Of a stretch of 64,000 nucleotides of DNA, positions 1-10,864 are shown in pieces. The notes below the pieces were generated by a model. It worked only from the letters and a program-made list of their open reading frames with translations. It had not been told where the DNA came from and ran no database searches. The position numbers were made by a program, and so were the translations under genes. The stretch spans positions 532,371 through 596,370 of the forward strand of contig SIJG01000001.1 in the NCBI GenBank assembly GCA_023374025.1. Reading direction: 5' to 3'. This stretch comes from Heterodera schachtii (Eukaryota; Nematoda; Chromadorea; Rhabditida; Heteroderidae). The number at the start of each line of letters is the position of its first letter. The first letter of the stretch is position 1.

Positions 1-118
1 ATGAGTTAAATGGGTTACAAATTATAGAGAAGGCAAATCCTAAAATTATTAGAATCAACTAAAATTGTGCCCCCTAATTAATAAGTCTTTTTTAATTAAA
101 ATGTAATTACGCTTTTAG

Positions 119-527
119 TACCTACGGTGTGCTGTTCGGTATCGCAGTTAAACACCCGATGCAATTGGGGGAAAATATTCGAATTCGTCGCGACACTTAC
201 GCATACCAATGCAATGGTCATTTTTGGATTAACGGGGCCAGAAAAGATGGAAATGCTGAATATTATGCTGGTGATGTTGTCGGATGTGGCGTTAATTTGG
301 CCACTCGGCAGATCATTTTCACGAAGAATGGACACCGATTGGGTCAATTAATAAAAATAAAATAATATAATTAATAAAAATAAAATGTTTTATTTTCAGA
401 TACCACCAATTTGGCCATTTCATCTTCATTTTCTGCTGACCACGTGTTTCCCTTTGTTTCTTTGTTTTCATTTGGCGACCAAATTGAAGCAAATTTTAGG
501 CCAAACTTTTTTCTTGCGAACATTTAA
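119..527 (+). CDS. SPRY-domain protein, 3' part (5' end outside window)
   Basis: Two exons of a SPRY gene are visible: 119-342 (224 nt) and 400-527. The first encodes the second half of the SPRY domain, including the family core [15 protein letters not shown]. The second encodes the terminal block (FPFVSL, then DQIEANF) and ends at TAA. The intron 343-399 has a GT donor and a TTTTCAG acceptor and splits a codon in phase 1, as in every other SPRY copy here. The acceptor before 119 implies upstream exons, but nothing SPRY-like is seen in bases 1-118, so the gene is 5'-partial or truncated. SPRY domains are protein-interaction modules; in cyst nematodes secreted members (SPRYSEC) act as effectors. 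Whether this copy is secreted cannot be told. No stop or frameshift is seen in the surviving part. Confidence 0.75.
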
Positions 528-917
528 AAGAAAACAAATTGTCAATATTCGATGAAAGATAGAAATAAATATTTTTGGCTCTATTCCATCAATTAAAAGC
601 ATTAAGTTTCTGCATAAGTTTTTGTATAGCTAAATTCTGGACAAAAGGCAACATGAAAAAATTATCTTGAATATACTCGAAAAGAGCTGAATTCAGGGTT
701 TTACTTTGCAATTTTTTTCTTAATGTCAGCATGAAAAACAGTAAAAAACTGATTTATGAGGAAGGCCATTTTTGATTGAACACAAAGAATAACCACTAGG
801 CCATAGGAGTGACAAATAACACCAATTCGGGTCTGGGACCACAGCAAGACGGGTACCCGGACCATCCCAACCCTAATTAAAACTATTATGTAGATAAAAT
901 AAATTGAATTGTTTAAG
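528..917. other. Intergenic stretch, no gene seen
   Basis: AT-rich sequence without a supported coding exon. A short GC-richer patch near 830-870 resembles fragments of dispersed repeats. Confidence 0.5.
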
Positions 918-1681
918 GAAAATTGTTGGGATGACACCTATTGTGACGAAGGCCTGAGAATCAGACAAAAGTTTGACAGTCATTCATTTGGCAGAACAAT
1001 CTGGTATTTTTTAAATTAAATTTAATATTATAATTGAATATTTCATTAAAAGGCTCTTTCCGCACGGTCTTCGCTAAACATTCGATTTCGCCGAACAAAG
1101 ATTCATCCGGCATTTTTTACTTTGAAATTACTATCGAAAAAATGCGTTGGTAAGAGTAATGAGTTTCAAAAAAAAATTTACAATTTCAGTTGTTTTATGA
1201 TCGGATTTGGTTTTAAAAGGCACTCATTATATGAAAGGAATATTTTTTCTTCCAAGGGCATTTATGCTTATGATAACAGTAGTGGCTATTTTCATATTAA
1301 CGGAGAAAGAAGAAAAGCTGAATTTAAATATAAATTCGTTGCTGGTGATGTTGTCGGATGTGGCGTTAATTTGGCCACCCGACAGATAATTTTCACAAAA
1401 AATGGACGTCTTCTTGGTTTGTTTATATATAATAAGAGTAAATTAATTTTAATATTTTTGTTGAATTATATTTAGTTAATTTATGCTTTTTACAGAATCC
1501 ATTTTCGTTTCTCGTAGATTCAATGCTTCTTTCGATTTCTCCACTCCTCCCACCTTCCGCTTTTGCCCAATTATTTCCGTTCGTTGCTTTGTTTTCCGAT
1601 GGTGACGAAATTACGGCGAATTTTGGTTCGGAGGAATTCAAATTCATCCGAACATTCTCTGAATTGAGAAACATTCACTGA
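918..1681 (+). pseudogene. SPRY-domain gene copy with frameshifts
   Basis: Four SPRY-type exons line up: 918-1003 (start of the domain, NCWDD), 1053-1149 (FRTVFAKHS to FYFEI), 1190-1416 (FGFKRHS to [15 protein letters not shown]) and 1496-1681 (FPFVAL, EITANFG). Exon order and intron phases match the other copies. Two things suggest decay. In the first exon the frame of NCWDD does not continue into the expected DKSLTV block, which appears one frame over, and the exon length (86 nt) has the wrong remainder. In the last exon the phase set by the upstream intron leads to a stop, while the family C-terminus is read in another frame. No coiled-coil or signal-peptide exon was found upstream. Assembly error is possible but two breaks make a pseudogene likelier. 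Confidence 0.65.
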
Positions 1682-2405
1682 AGCATTGATTGATTATTGA
1701 TTGATTGAGTATTTGTTTATTTTCTAATTACCTTCTATTTTTTCTTTTCTTTCTATGCTTTTTCATTTATACATTAAAAAGGAGAAGCTTTACAGCAGAA
1801 ATGCTGAGAACATCACAGAATTCTGTGCTCCTCTGGGCCAAATAGGTACTTTGGATGTCCTTTTTCCGCTTTGTCCTTTTTTTGCTATCTTTTCAGTTTT
1901 TACTATGTGGTTCTTTTTATTTTACGATATTCATTTATTATATGTCCGTGCATAAATTTTTTATTTATTTTTGTTGCATAAATTTGAAAAAAAAAATTAT
2001 TGTATTTTATTATATGAATACAAAATTATATTTAATTTTAAGTTTTACAAAAAAAAAGAAATATTCTAAGAACTAAAATTTGGAAATCAAAAATTTACAG
2101 AACATCCGATCTTACTAATGTTTTTTTACTTCCTCATTTGCTAAGAAAATTACTAGGAGCGGGGTCGTTTGTCTGAATTTTTTGGTGCGGGAATCCCGTA
2201 AAAACCGGCAGGATTAAACAGTACCGGATCGAGAGCGCGACTCCAATTAAAATTCTCGAACCTCCATCCCTTTCCCTTTACTGTCTTACAAAAACCACTT
2301 GGCCAAACATACATTTACTTTTTGAATTGGGAGCCCAAAATTGAGTCGGTGTGTAAATCAGTGCCGAACGTTTATTCAAATTCGACATCGAATTGTTATG
2401 TTTAC
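1682..2405. other. Intergenic, no gene seen
   Basis: AT-rich sequence with a GC-richer patch near 2,150-2,280. Open frames here are short and have no recognisable content. Confidence 0.4.
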
Positions 2406-2413
2406 ATAAATAT

Positions 2414-2591
2414 TAGAGTTGAGCGGAACCGGGACCAAAACACGGACAACTGAGTACCAAGGTCCCGGTTTTGATCAGTTTTGACCGGGACCGGGAAATT
2501 CCCGGTTTTCCCAGCCAAAAGGTCCCGGTTTTTCAACCCGATTAGGTCCCGGTCCCGGTTTTCCCAAAATTCCCGGTCCCGCTCAACTCTA
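2414..2591. mobile_element. hAT-like MITE (178 bp)
   Basis: The ends form a terminal inverted repeat: TAGAGTTGAGCGG on the left and its complement CCGCTCAACTCTA on the right. The element is flanked on both sides by the same 8 bases, ATAAATAT (2,406-2,413 and 2,592-2,599). An 8-bp target duplication with TAG-starting ends is typical of hAT transposons. The interior is a run of CCCGGT/ACCGGG motifs with no coding capacity, so it is non-autonomous. It sits directly at the truncated end of the eL6 fragment. Confidence 0.8.
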
Positions 2592-2599
2592 ATAAATAT

Positions 2600-2804
2600 A
2601 AACCTCCTTCTTCTTGAGCACTTTCCTTTCGCCTCCGTTTTTCTTTCCGCCAATTTTCTTGACAACAAATTTTTCTGCTGTTTTGGCATGTTTTGCTTTC
2701 TTCTCGAATGCCTTCTTCAGCTTGACCCACATCCCTTTTGCGTGAAACATTCGGGCCTTGGAGAAACGCTGGAGCCCGGAGGCAATTTGGTAATTGCGCG
2801 GCAT
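2600..2804 (-). pseudogene. Ribosomal protein eL6 N-terminal fragment
   Basis: The minus strand encodes about 68 residues starting MPRNYQIASG and containing FSKARM, a Lys-rich stretch and KKIGGKKNGGERKV. The KxxGGxKNGGxR block and the preceding RN..I..G..R.S pattern are characteristic of the N-terminal region of the large-subunit ribosomal protein eL6 (RPL6). The frame ends immediately at the target duplication of the neighbouring MITE, and no continuation (the KOW-containing body of eL6) was found beyond the MITE. It is therefore an isolated fragment, either a retro-pseudogene piece or the first exon of a gene whose rest is lost or lies elsewhere. Family assignment is by memory of the conserved motif. 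Confidence 0.65.
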
Positions 2805-2942
2805 TTTAGGCGAAGTTTTGCTAGTGATTTTTGAGTCTTAGTCTAAAGTTTAATAAATACGCATTAAGTATGACATCATAATTCGACATCATAATTTTAT
2901 TCATTGTCAGTTTGGGGATTTAAGGAACTGGAAAATTTAGTC

Positions 2943-3595
2943 TTTTTTCGGCAATGGTAAAGTTTTGTGGTTTCTTCGAAAAATAAATTTAAGAATTTTC
3001 TGTATTTTTCTGGAGTAGAAAAATGCGCTGATTACGAATCTGAGCTCGGATTTTGAAAAATCATTGATTTTATCTATGATTTTTCATTAAGTACTTGACT
3101 TTTTCAGAAATTTTATTTTTTTTTCCGATGAATTAGGGGTTAAAAAAATTCGTTGAAAATGAATCCGAGTTCTGATCATGCGAAATCTATGTTTTTGTCT
3201 GTGATTTTTATCAAATCTTATAAAAAAATAACTGCAGACAAGCGGGCTCGAACCCCAGACCCCCTCTCACAATGACCCTTAAGGGCTAGTATCTAAATTT
3301 CAAAAAATCGTAAAAAACAAAAACTTAACTTCTTCAAACATTTAATAGCTCATTCGAAAGCTCTGTTTGAGCTCTACTACATCTGTATATGAGTTTTTTA
3401 CGCCCGATTAATTTTCTTAAATTTTTTTGAAAAAGTCAAGTACTTGATGAAAAATCATACATAAAATCAATGATTTTCAAAAATCCGAGCTCAGATTCGT
3501 AATCAGCGCATTTTTCTACCTTAGAAAAAAAAACAAAGAAAATTTTTAAATTTATTTTTCGAAAAAACCACAAAACTTTACCATTGCCTTTTTTT
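2943..3595. repeat. Element with long inverted arms (about 170 bp each)
   Basis: The segment 2,943-3,120 (beginning near TCGGCAATGGTAAAG) reappears reverse-complemented at about 3,424-3,595. The arms differ at several positions. The central 300 bp include a GC-richer patch near 3,240-3,275. No open frame is present, so this is probably a foldback/MITE-type element. No clear target duplication was found. Confidence 0.65.
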
Positions 3596-3884
3596 CAGGA
3601 AATTTTGGGAATTTTGTGCTTGTTGCATCTCACATTTTATGGATTAATTTCATTCATATCACAATTACTTTCTCCGCAAATTTCGGGACATGAATTTCAA
3701 TTTTATGTCCATATTTTGATATTTTGGCAATTTTATTTCCATATTTTGCGATTTGTTGTCCATATTTTATGGCCATATTTCGCGATTTTATATCCATATT
3801 TTTGGACTCCCTAATGATTCTTCATTGAATTTAACTGCAAATTTGAAGAAGGAATTTTGAATTTTATTTTAAAACTTAAACTAC

Positions 3885-3973
3885 CGCAATGAAGCTGACC
3901 AGTGCCACTGTTACCGTAATGTTCACTACAGTCAAAATGAGCAACACCGTTACTTTTCTCTGCATTCTGATGT
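3885..3973 (-). pseudogene. Orphan signal-anchor exon
   Basis: An 89-nt minus-strand exon candidate, bounded by a TTCCAG acceptor and a GT donor, encodes a hydrophobic segment with the core ILTVVNITVTVAL. The same core and the same exon phases occur in exon 3 of the double-SPRY gene at 26,974-27,053. It is therefore a detached copy of that membrane/signal-anchor module. No SPRY exon follows within 3 kb on this strand, so it is probably a remnant. It could in principle be a distal exon of the minus-strand gene at 4.1-5.0 kb. Confidence 0.55.
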
Positions 3974-4113
3974 CTGGAAATTGAAAAAAATAAGTCTAAT
4001 TTTAAGTAATGTTTCCATTCCCTTTACCGGTTCATCTTTTCTTTTTACATATAAAGCTATAATTTTAATAAAAAGTTGATAAAAATGAATTAAAACACTT
4101 AAATTATTTATTT

Positions 4114-4980
4114 TTAATTACAGATTTGTACCATTATCGAAAAATTTGTGCTTGTCGTCTGATTCTGATTTTTGCATATATATTTTTCAAGTTTGGCAAC
4201 TTCTTTTTGTTTCTTTGGTGTTATTATTTCCTTTTCAATTGTATTCTTTATACGAAATGTATTATATGTTTCTAGTTTTTTGAGTTTTGTGGTTGTTTTC
4301 GGCACAATATTTTCCATAAAATTCTTTAATAAATCAAAAAATTTCTTTGCGTCTTCACGTGTCACCTGTTCATTAAAAATCATTTTATAATTATAGAATT
4401 AGTCATTTAGAATATTTAATTTATTTATTTTTACCTCTTTTTTGATGTTTTCAGTTTTTCTTTTAATTCATTTTTCTTCTCATTAAATTCATTTTCATCA
4501 TTTATTTCCTCCTTTTGCTCAATTCCATTGAACATTTTTGGGTTTTGTTTGTCGATAAATTCAATGATTTGCTTCAGCCATTTTCTTGTTTCTTTACTGA
4601 TCGGTTGTTGAGCTAAATTTTTGGAAATTTTTACTTTTGCTCAGATTTTTTTAAAAAGAAAAACAGTACCAATTAAATGTTACTTAAAAATTTTGTTTAA
4701 AATTTATAAATGTTTGAATCTTCGAAACCATTGTGAATTGATAGGCAAAAAATAAACCTCTTAATAAATATTTAATTTATTTCAAAATTCAAAAAATTTT
4801 GATTTTGTTTTAATTTAACCTCTCTAAATATTTTCTAATTTATGAACATAAAATCCCTCCCAGTGCTAAATCTTACATAAATTTTACCACTATTTGATGA
4901 AGAAGATTCACTAATGTTTTTTAGCATTCCATGGGCGCATTCATAGCAAAACAAATAAGGACATAAAGCTTCAACATCAT
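4114..4980 (-). pseudogene. Decayed copy of secreted Lys-rich protein family
   Basis: Three blocks on the minus strand match the gene at 61.6-64.0 kb. The signal-peptide exon (4,888-4,980) starts at an ATG at 4,980 and ends SSSSNSG before a GTAAAATT donor, but ATG and the conserved YEC..GM block lie in different frames, and its length (93 nt) has the wrong remainder compared with 106 and 109 nt in the two intact copies. A Lys-rich exon (low end 4,435, upper end near 4,655) contains PISKETRKWLK, NGIEQKEE and NEKKNELKEKLK. A last exon (4,114-4,365) contains VTREDAKKFFDLLK, FRIKNTIEKEI and TPKKQKEVAKLEK. The Ser/Asn linker exon was not found. The Lys-rich body has no family I recognise. Confidence 0.55.
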
Positions 4981-4989
4981 TTTGTTGGG

Positions 4990-6175
4990 AATATAGAAGA
5001 TTTCTATATTGATAATGAAAGTGAATACTGGGGCTAAACCAAAGAAAAGCAAAAAGTAATTATTACCAAATTTAATTTAATTAGAATAGTTTCACTGGAA
5101 AACCATTTACTTATTTGTTCGGTGAACTTAATGTTTCCTGAAAACTTTGTGCAAAAAATTATGAGAAATAATTAAAAAATCCCCCAACATAAAAAATAAT
5201 GAGGAAAAAGTATTGATTAAAATTCAATGAACAAGTGATAATAAATTTGCATTTGCCTTGCCTTATATTACGACAATTTCTAATTAGGAACAATAGAATA
5301 TATAAGTAGAGTATAATCATGAATACGATTAAATGATGAATATTTTATTATTTAATTGCAATTTTAGCAAAAATAAATTACCTAATTTAAAAATTTTTGT
5401 GGAAATATGCAAAATCTCATCCTTGGTAATGGAAGTTTTGAAATCAAAAAAATAAAAATAAAAACCCAAAAACCGATACCCCGGTTTTCGGTTAGGCCTG
5501 TTTTCCAACCCCCTGTTATCGGTTCCGGTTCTGGCCCAAAAATTCGGTTTCGTTTATGTTTGAATTTGAACACCGACCCCAAAAAGGTAAATTGACCGAC
5601 TGACAGAGTTTCCCTTTTTGCTCCCTCCCCTCCGCACCTCTGCTCATTAAATTTATTTTTCTCTAACCACATTTGGAAATATTGATTGTATTGATTGTTC
5701 CTCATTTTTTCTCAATATCCTCCCCATTCTAAACCGTGGTGCGACTTTTGAGGATTTGCAACTTGGGGACCCGACTTTTGGAGACCGAACGGCATTTGGG
5801 GATTTTAATAAAACAAAAACAAATTTAATTTTATGTACAAAATTAGACAAAATTACGTCTGCTTTAGCCAGAATTAATTCCATTGCAAGAAAAAACAATA
5901 ATATTTTTTAAATTAACCCTGTTTCCGGACTCACCGCGAGTAGGTAGCAGAATTTTCAGCACAATTAACCACAACATAATAGACAAATCACAATAATTTT
6001 TTAAGTACAGTACACCTTTTTCTCAATTTTTGAACAAATTTTTCCGAATTTTTTTGTTTAATAATACGGACAACCGTTATGGCTTTTACTGCCATGGATT
6101 CTTTTTGAGTGTTTACAACTTTTATTTGTTTAAGAGTTAACATTTTGTCAAATTACAATTAATTGTTTGCTGCAA
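4990..6175. other. Intergenic with degenerate repeats
   Basis: No supported exon. A degenerate repeat rich in CCGGTT motifs lies at about 5,470-5,590 and resembles the interior of the MITE at 2,414. A long minus-strand open frame at 5,653-5,898 has no recognisable content. Confidence 0.4.
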
Positions 6176-9100
6176 ATGATTTTTAATAAGGTAAGGGAGA
6201 GAGAAGGGTGAATTTTCAAAAAAAAATTATGAATTTCAGAAAAAGAAAATGGCAACCCAAACGAAGAAGAAATTGGACCAACAGTTGAGGGAAGTGTTGG
6301 AGCAGCAGTTAAATGAAAAGCAAGCGAAGCTCATTGAGGTGGGTTGGCTTCTGAAAAAAACAGAATTTTAATTTTAACCTTTTGTGAAAAAAGAGAAACC
6401 GCGAATAGTCACGAGAGGGTGAAAAAACTCATAAAAAATGAAATTTTCCATAATTCACAAAATCGTTAGTGTTCATGACAGCTCATTTCAGCACTTTTTT
6501 TTTTTGGTTTTTCGGATGAAGTTTTGCTTTTAAAAATTTTTAAAACAAACTGCTTTTGGTTTTTGACGTCGCTAATCATTAGTATGATATTATTTTGACC
6601 TTTTTTCATCCGGAAACCAAATTCAAACAAAAAATCAAAAGGTAAAGCATTTTTTCAATCTTAGAGGTCTTAAAAGCATTAAATTTAAGAAAACTCGTTG
6701 TTTTGGTTTATTAGGAACAATAATTCTGTTGTTTGAAAAATTTATTATTTTTAAAAATTAGATGACCTCCAAATTATCGCATAAAATCACTTTCAACGCT
6801 TAAGTAAAGCTGTTTAGTCCATCTAGAAATGAAAAAATGTATGTAAATTTAAACCCGATTTTTACATAGTCGCAAATGTCTTGGGCGCAAATGTGGGGTA
6901 ACCTCCCCCCCCCCCCCCCCCTCGGACTTTTGTCATTATTTTGTAACTATTTTGGCATTTTTTTCTCACTATTTAGTTACTTACGCGATTTTTCGTAACT
7001 AAAGTTGCGACCATGTTTTATTATATAAATTAATATTACTGCGTTGTTTAAACGATTGTTTTTACCAAAAAGTGAAAATTTTCAATTTTTTTTTATTCAT
7101 TTTTTTAAAGGCCGAAGCTGAGAATCGAATGCTAAAAAATGAAATTGAGAAAATGCGGGCAAAATTGGAGAAGAAGGAGGAGCAATTGGAGAAAAATTTG
7201 GGGGAAGTGCAGAAAAAGTTGGTCGAAATGGAGAATCAACAGAACGAACAACAGAAAAGCAATGAACAGATGAAAAAGGTGGGGAAAGAGGGGAAAGAAA
7301 AGTAAAGAAAGTACGGCACATTTTGAATTTAATTTGCTTATTAAATAATGTACTTTTTATTAAATTGCCGTAAAAGATGCTACAAAAGAAAGCTGATGCA
7401 GAAAAAGAGAAGGATGGCAAACTGAAAAATGATCACAAGGAAATGGAGGAGAAGGTGTACAAATTGGAGGAGCAATTGGACACGGTGGGGTCAAATTATA
7501 AATCACTTCAAAAATTTAAGAATTAATTTAAAAATTTTTGGTTATAATAATTGGGAGCAGATCGTTTCCCCTGAGAAATTTTTTTTAAAATTTTACTAAC
7601 TTAGAAATTTTTTACTAATAAAATCAGAAAAGTTTTTTTAAAGGAAAATTCTAAGAAAAAAAATTTTAGAGAAATTTTCAGCGATTTTTTGGAAATTTTT
7701 TTGAACAATCTTAATAATTAATTCATCATAAAAATTCCTCAAAAATTTTTTTTCTTAGAATTTTCTTATATAAAAAAGATTTTTTTCTTGAAAAGTTTCA
7801 AAGTTTAACAATTTTTTTTAATTTCTCCGGGGTTGGGGAACTGATACGCGAGGGGGGGGAAACGTAGTGCCACCCCTAATAATTTAATGCTTTCGGAACG
7901 CATTTCAAAAAAAAATTCGTTTAATTTCAGCAGAAGGCATTCCAATCAGAACTCGAGAAAAAAATGATGGAACAAATCGTGACAGTGCAAACGAAGGTTG
8001 ACCAGCAAAAGGGTAAGAGAAATGAGCAACGATTATTTATTGTACCTACCGTAACATTATCATTATGACTACTGTCAGATATTATTAATTGATAATTAAG
8101 TGATTATTGGTGAATTGGAGGAACAACAAAAACATCAAAAGCAGAAAGAGGAAAAGGAAACAAACGGCGAGTTGATAATCAATTAATTAAAATAGGTAAT
8201 TAATCCAATTCAAAATGATGGATGCATTGATTAATTAAAGTGTTTTCATCTTTTAGTATTGGTTGTTTCCTTTTTAAATTTAAAAATTAATTCGATTTTA
8301 AGCTACTGCTGATCAATTCTCAAATCATAAGAATCAAGAACATTTAATTTAATTCAATTCAATTTCCCAATTTAAATTTAATTAATTCTTTTTAGTAATT
8401 TCGGACCAATTCTCAAAAGCGCAAAATGGTGAAAAGAAACTTTTGGAAAAAATGGAGAAACAGCAGAAGAATATAAAGGTGGATTAAAAGAAAGGAAAAA
8501 TATTTTTTAATATTTTAATTATTGTATTTAAGAATTCTTAAAATGATTTTAATGAATTATTTTAAGGCACTTTTAAATTTCCAACAGAATTACTGGGATG
8601 CCAATGCTTATGATGAGAAGCTTAAAATCATTGGCGACAAAAGTCTGACCGTCCATTATAAGGGATTATTTGGTATTTTTATCATGCTTTACATTGTTTT
8701 ATTTTTCTCCTCAAAAGGTTGGCATACCGTCTTCGCTAAACATCCGATTTTGCTGAACAATAATTCGTCCGACATTTTTTACTACGAAATTTCGGCCAAA
8801 AATATGAGAAAGTAAGAGTTTTTTTTTTTTAATTTTTTTGAATATAAAATTTATTAGAAATATTAAAATTAACTTATTTTTATTATTAATTGTTATTAAT
8901 TGTTATTCTTAATTTTCAGTTTATTGTTCTTCGGATTCGCCGTCAAACAGTCGAAAATATTGGATGAGAGATTTCTTTGTGAAAGGGGCACTTATGCACA
9001 TGGAAGTATTGGCGCGATTTTGATTAACGGAAGAAGAGAAAAAGATGCCAAATATCACTACAATGAAGGCGATACCGTAGGAATTGGAGTCAATTCGGCC

Positions 9101-9394
9101 ACTCGGCAGATCATTTTCACCAAAAATGGACTTCGTTTGGGTTGGCAAATGATTAAATAATTGTTTAAACAAATTTTAAATTATAATTTATTTGATTGCC
9201 AATTTATAATAATTGCTTTTTATGTGTAAATTAATCGAAAATCCCTTAACTTTTTCACAGATTCCTCTGATTTTTTCGTTGCTCCATCTTTTGCTAATGA
9301 TGCTTTTCATCCATTCGTTTCTTTTGTGAATTCGGATGACCAAATCGGGGCCAATTTTGGCCCTAATTTCAAATTCGATTTGGCAACTCTCTGA
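6176..9394 (+). CDS. Coiled-coil + SPRY protein (about 390 aa), apparently complete
   Basis: Eleven exons can be joined in frame: 6176-6190, 6240-6338, 7111-7278, 7377-7484, 7931-8012, 8101-8166, 8396-8478, 8567-8672, 8718-8811, 8920-9140 and 9261-9394 (TGA). The first seven encode a highly charged coiled coil of about 207 residues rich in Glu, Lys and Gln, starting with a short basic stretch; there is no signal peptide. The last four encode one SPRY domain: [56 protein letters not shown] and the FHPFVS/ANFGPNFKFDL end. One donor (after 8166) would be GC rather than GT; without that splice the frame stops. The second ATG in exon 2 is an alternative start. The design resembles RanBPM-like coiled-coil SPRY proteins of cyst nematodes. 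The function is likely protein binding, probably intracellular if translated from this start. Confidence 0.8.
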
Positions 9395-9617
9395 GGAAGA
9401 AATATTAAATAAAGCTGATCACTTTGTTTTTTTTATCATTTTTATGCTTTTTTCTTCAATTATAATCTTTTTTTTAAATTTTTAAAATGTAAAGCAATTT
9501 AAATCGAAATGTTTTGTTTCTGTTTTAAGTTTTTATTTTGTTGGTGAAATTTTTCATAATTTTGGTTGACGTTTAATTTATTTTGGCGGAATTTTTTTTT
9601 TGTCCTTTTTTTAGTTT

Positions 9618-9702
9618 GTTATTCGTTTCTTTGTATTTTTTTGACGACGAAATTGAGGTAAACTTAGGCCCAACTTCGAATTCGATTTGACTAATCTCTG
9701 AT
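9618..9702 (+). pseudogene. SPRY C-terminal exon remnant
   Basis: The stretch carries recognisable pieces of the SPRY terminal exon (EIEVNLGP, then PNFEFDLTNL and a stop) but in two different frames and without a splice acceptor. It is a decayed duplicate just downstream of the complete gene. Confidence 0.55.
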
Positions 9703-10864
9703 GGGATTTTCATAATCCGATTTTTTGTTTATTTTTTTGCACTTACGGCGAAGAATGAATTGGATGGTAACATTTTCTAATTAATTTCCTTTTTTTATTA
9801 TGTCATTCCATCGCTCATAAAAATTTAATAAATATTTACTGTTTTCCAAAAATATCACTTATTTAAAAATATAAAATTCTTAGAACACCGATAAACGTCG
9901 TAATGAAAGAAATTTATATAAAATAAAAAAAGGAAAACTAATGAGATTTTCCGATTAATTCCCTTCTTCTATTATGGCATTCCTTTTCTCGTAAAAGTTG
10001 CTTTTCGCGTAAAATATTGACATAAAATTTTCCAATTTAAAGGGTATAAATTTCTCTAAATTTCTTCAAATTGCTAAATGCAAAGTAAAACTTTCAAAAA
10101 TGGCTAAATATGATTTAAAAATTATTTTATAGCGAAAAACAGCTACGAAAAGAGAAACTTTCGCTTTTTTAAATTTTTTTGACACAAATTTACAAATCTA
10201 CAGAAAAGAATTTTTATATTTTGAATTTTTATTTTGGACAGTGCATATTAGAGGAGGGACCCGATAGAATAATTTCTAAAATCAAAATATCAGACATAAA
10301 AAATTAGATTTGAAGTCAAAAATTAGAACATTTGGTAAGATTATCTTATTTTATAATTTATTTGAAAAATTTTTTTTGACTATTACACTTTTTCTAGCGG
10401 CGCGCTTCTTTCAAAGAAATTTGGTGAACTGTGGGGGGGGGGGGGGGGGGGTCCAGCGGTGCCGAAAGTCGCCGGCGGGAAAACTTTTGAGAATTTGAGT
10501 CTAATTTGTTAACAGATATTCCAAAAATGAATTTTTCTAAATATTTTAACATGTTTTGAAAATTATGTATCATAGTCGTTCAAAATTGCTAAAAAGCGGT
10601 CTAAACTATCAATTAACACATATTTTTTTTAATCTTAGCTGATAATTTTGAGTTTTTTAGCGATTGTTAACAGGTTTTTGGCACAAAATACGAAAACATT
10701 TCTATTTCAAAATAATTTTTTCAGGCAGCGTTTAGATATGAATAATTTTATTTGTTTATTAAACATAAAAAGTAAAAAAAACAAACAAATTTAATAATTG
10801 ACGAAGAAAAGTATAAAAAGATTAAAAGAATAAAAAATGACCAAATTTAATGAATTTTCTTCCT
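9703..10864. other. Intergenic repeats
   Basis: No gene. A short local duplication (9,767-9,830 and 9,945-10,005) is present. The stretch 10,005-10,240 matches the interior of the hAT-like MITE at 37,765-38,426. A 19-base G run (10,433-10,451) leads into a copy of the dispersed GGTGCCG/CGCCGGCGGG repeat (to about 10,510). Confidence 0.5.

Noticed and set aside
2481..2689. Open frames through the CCCGGT-rich stretch
   Set aside because: They run across the MITE and its target duplication and only reflect its GC-rich repeats.
3240..3300. tRNA-like minus-strand sequence (GGGGTTCGAGCCC)
   Set aside because: Only a box B-like motif is present; no acceptor stem, D-arm or anticodon arm could be built, and it lies inside an inverted-repeat element.
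5653..5898. 81-residue minus-strand open frame
   Set aside because: No splice signals or recognisable motifs; the Ser/Pro/Lys content looks like translated non-coding sequence.
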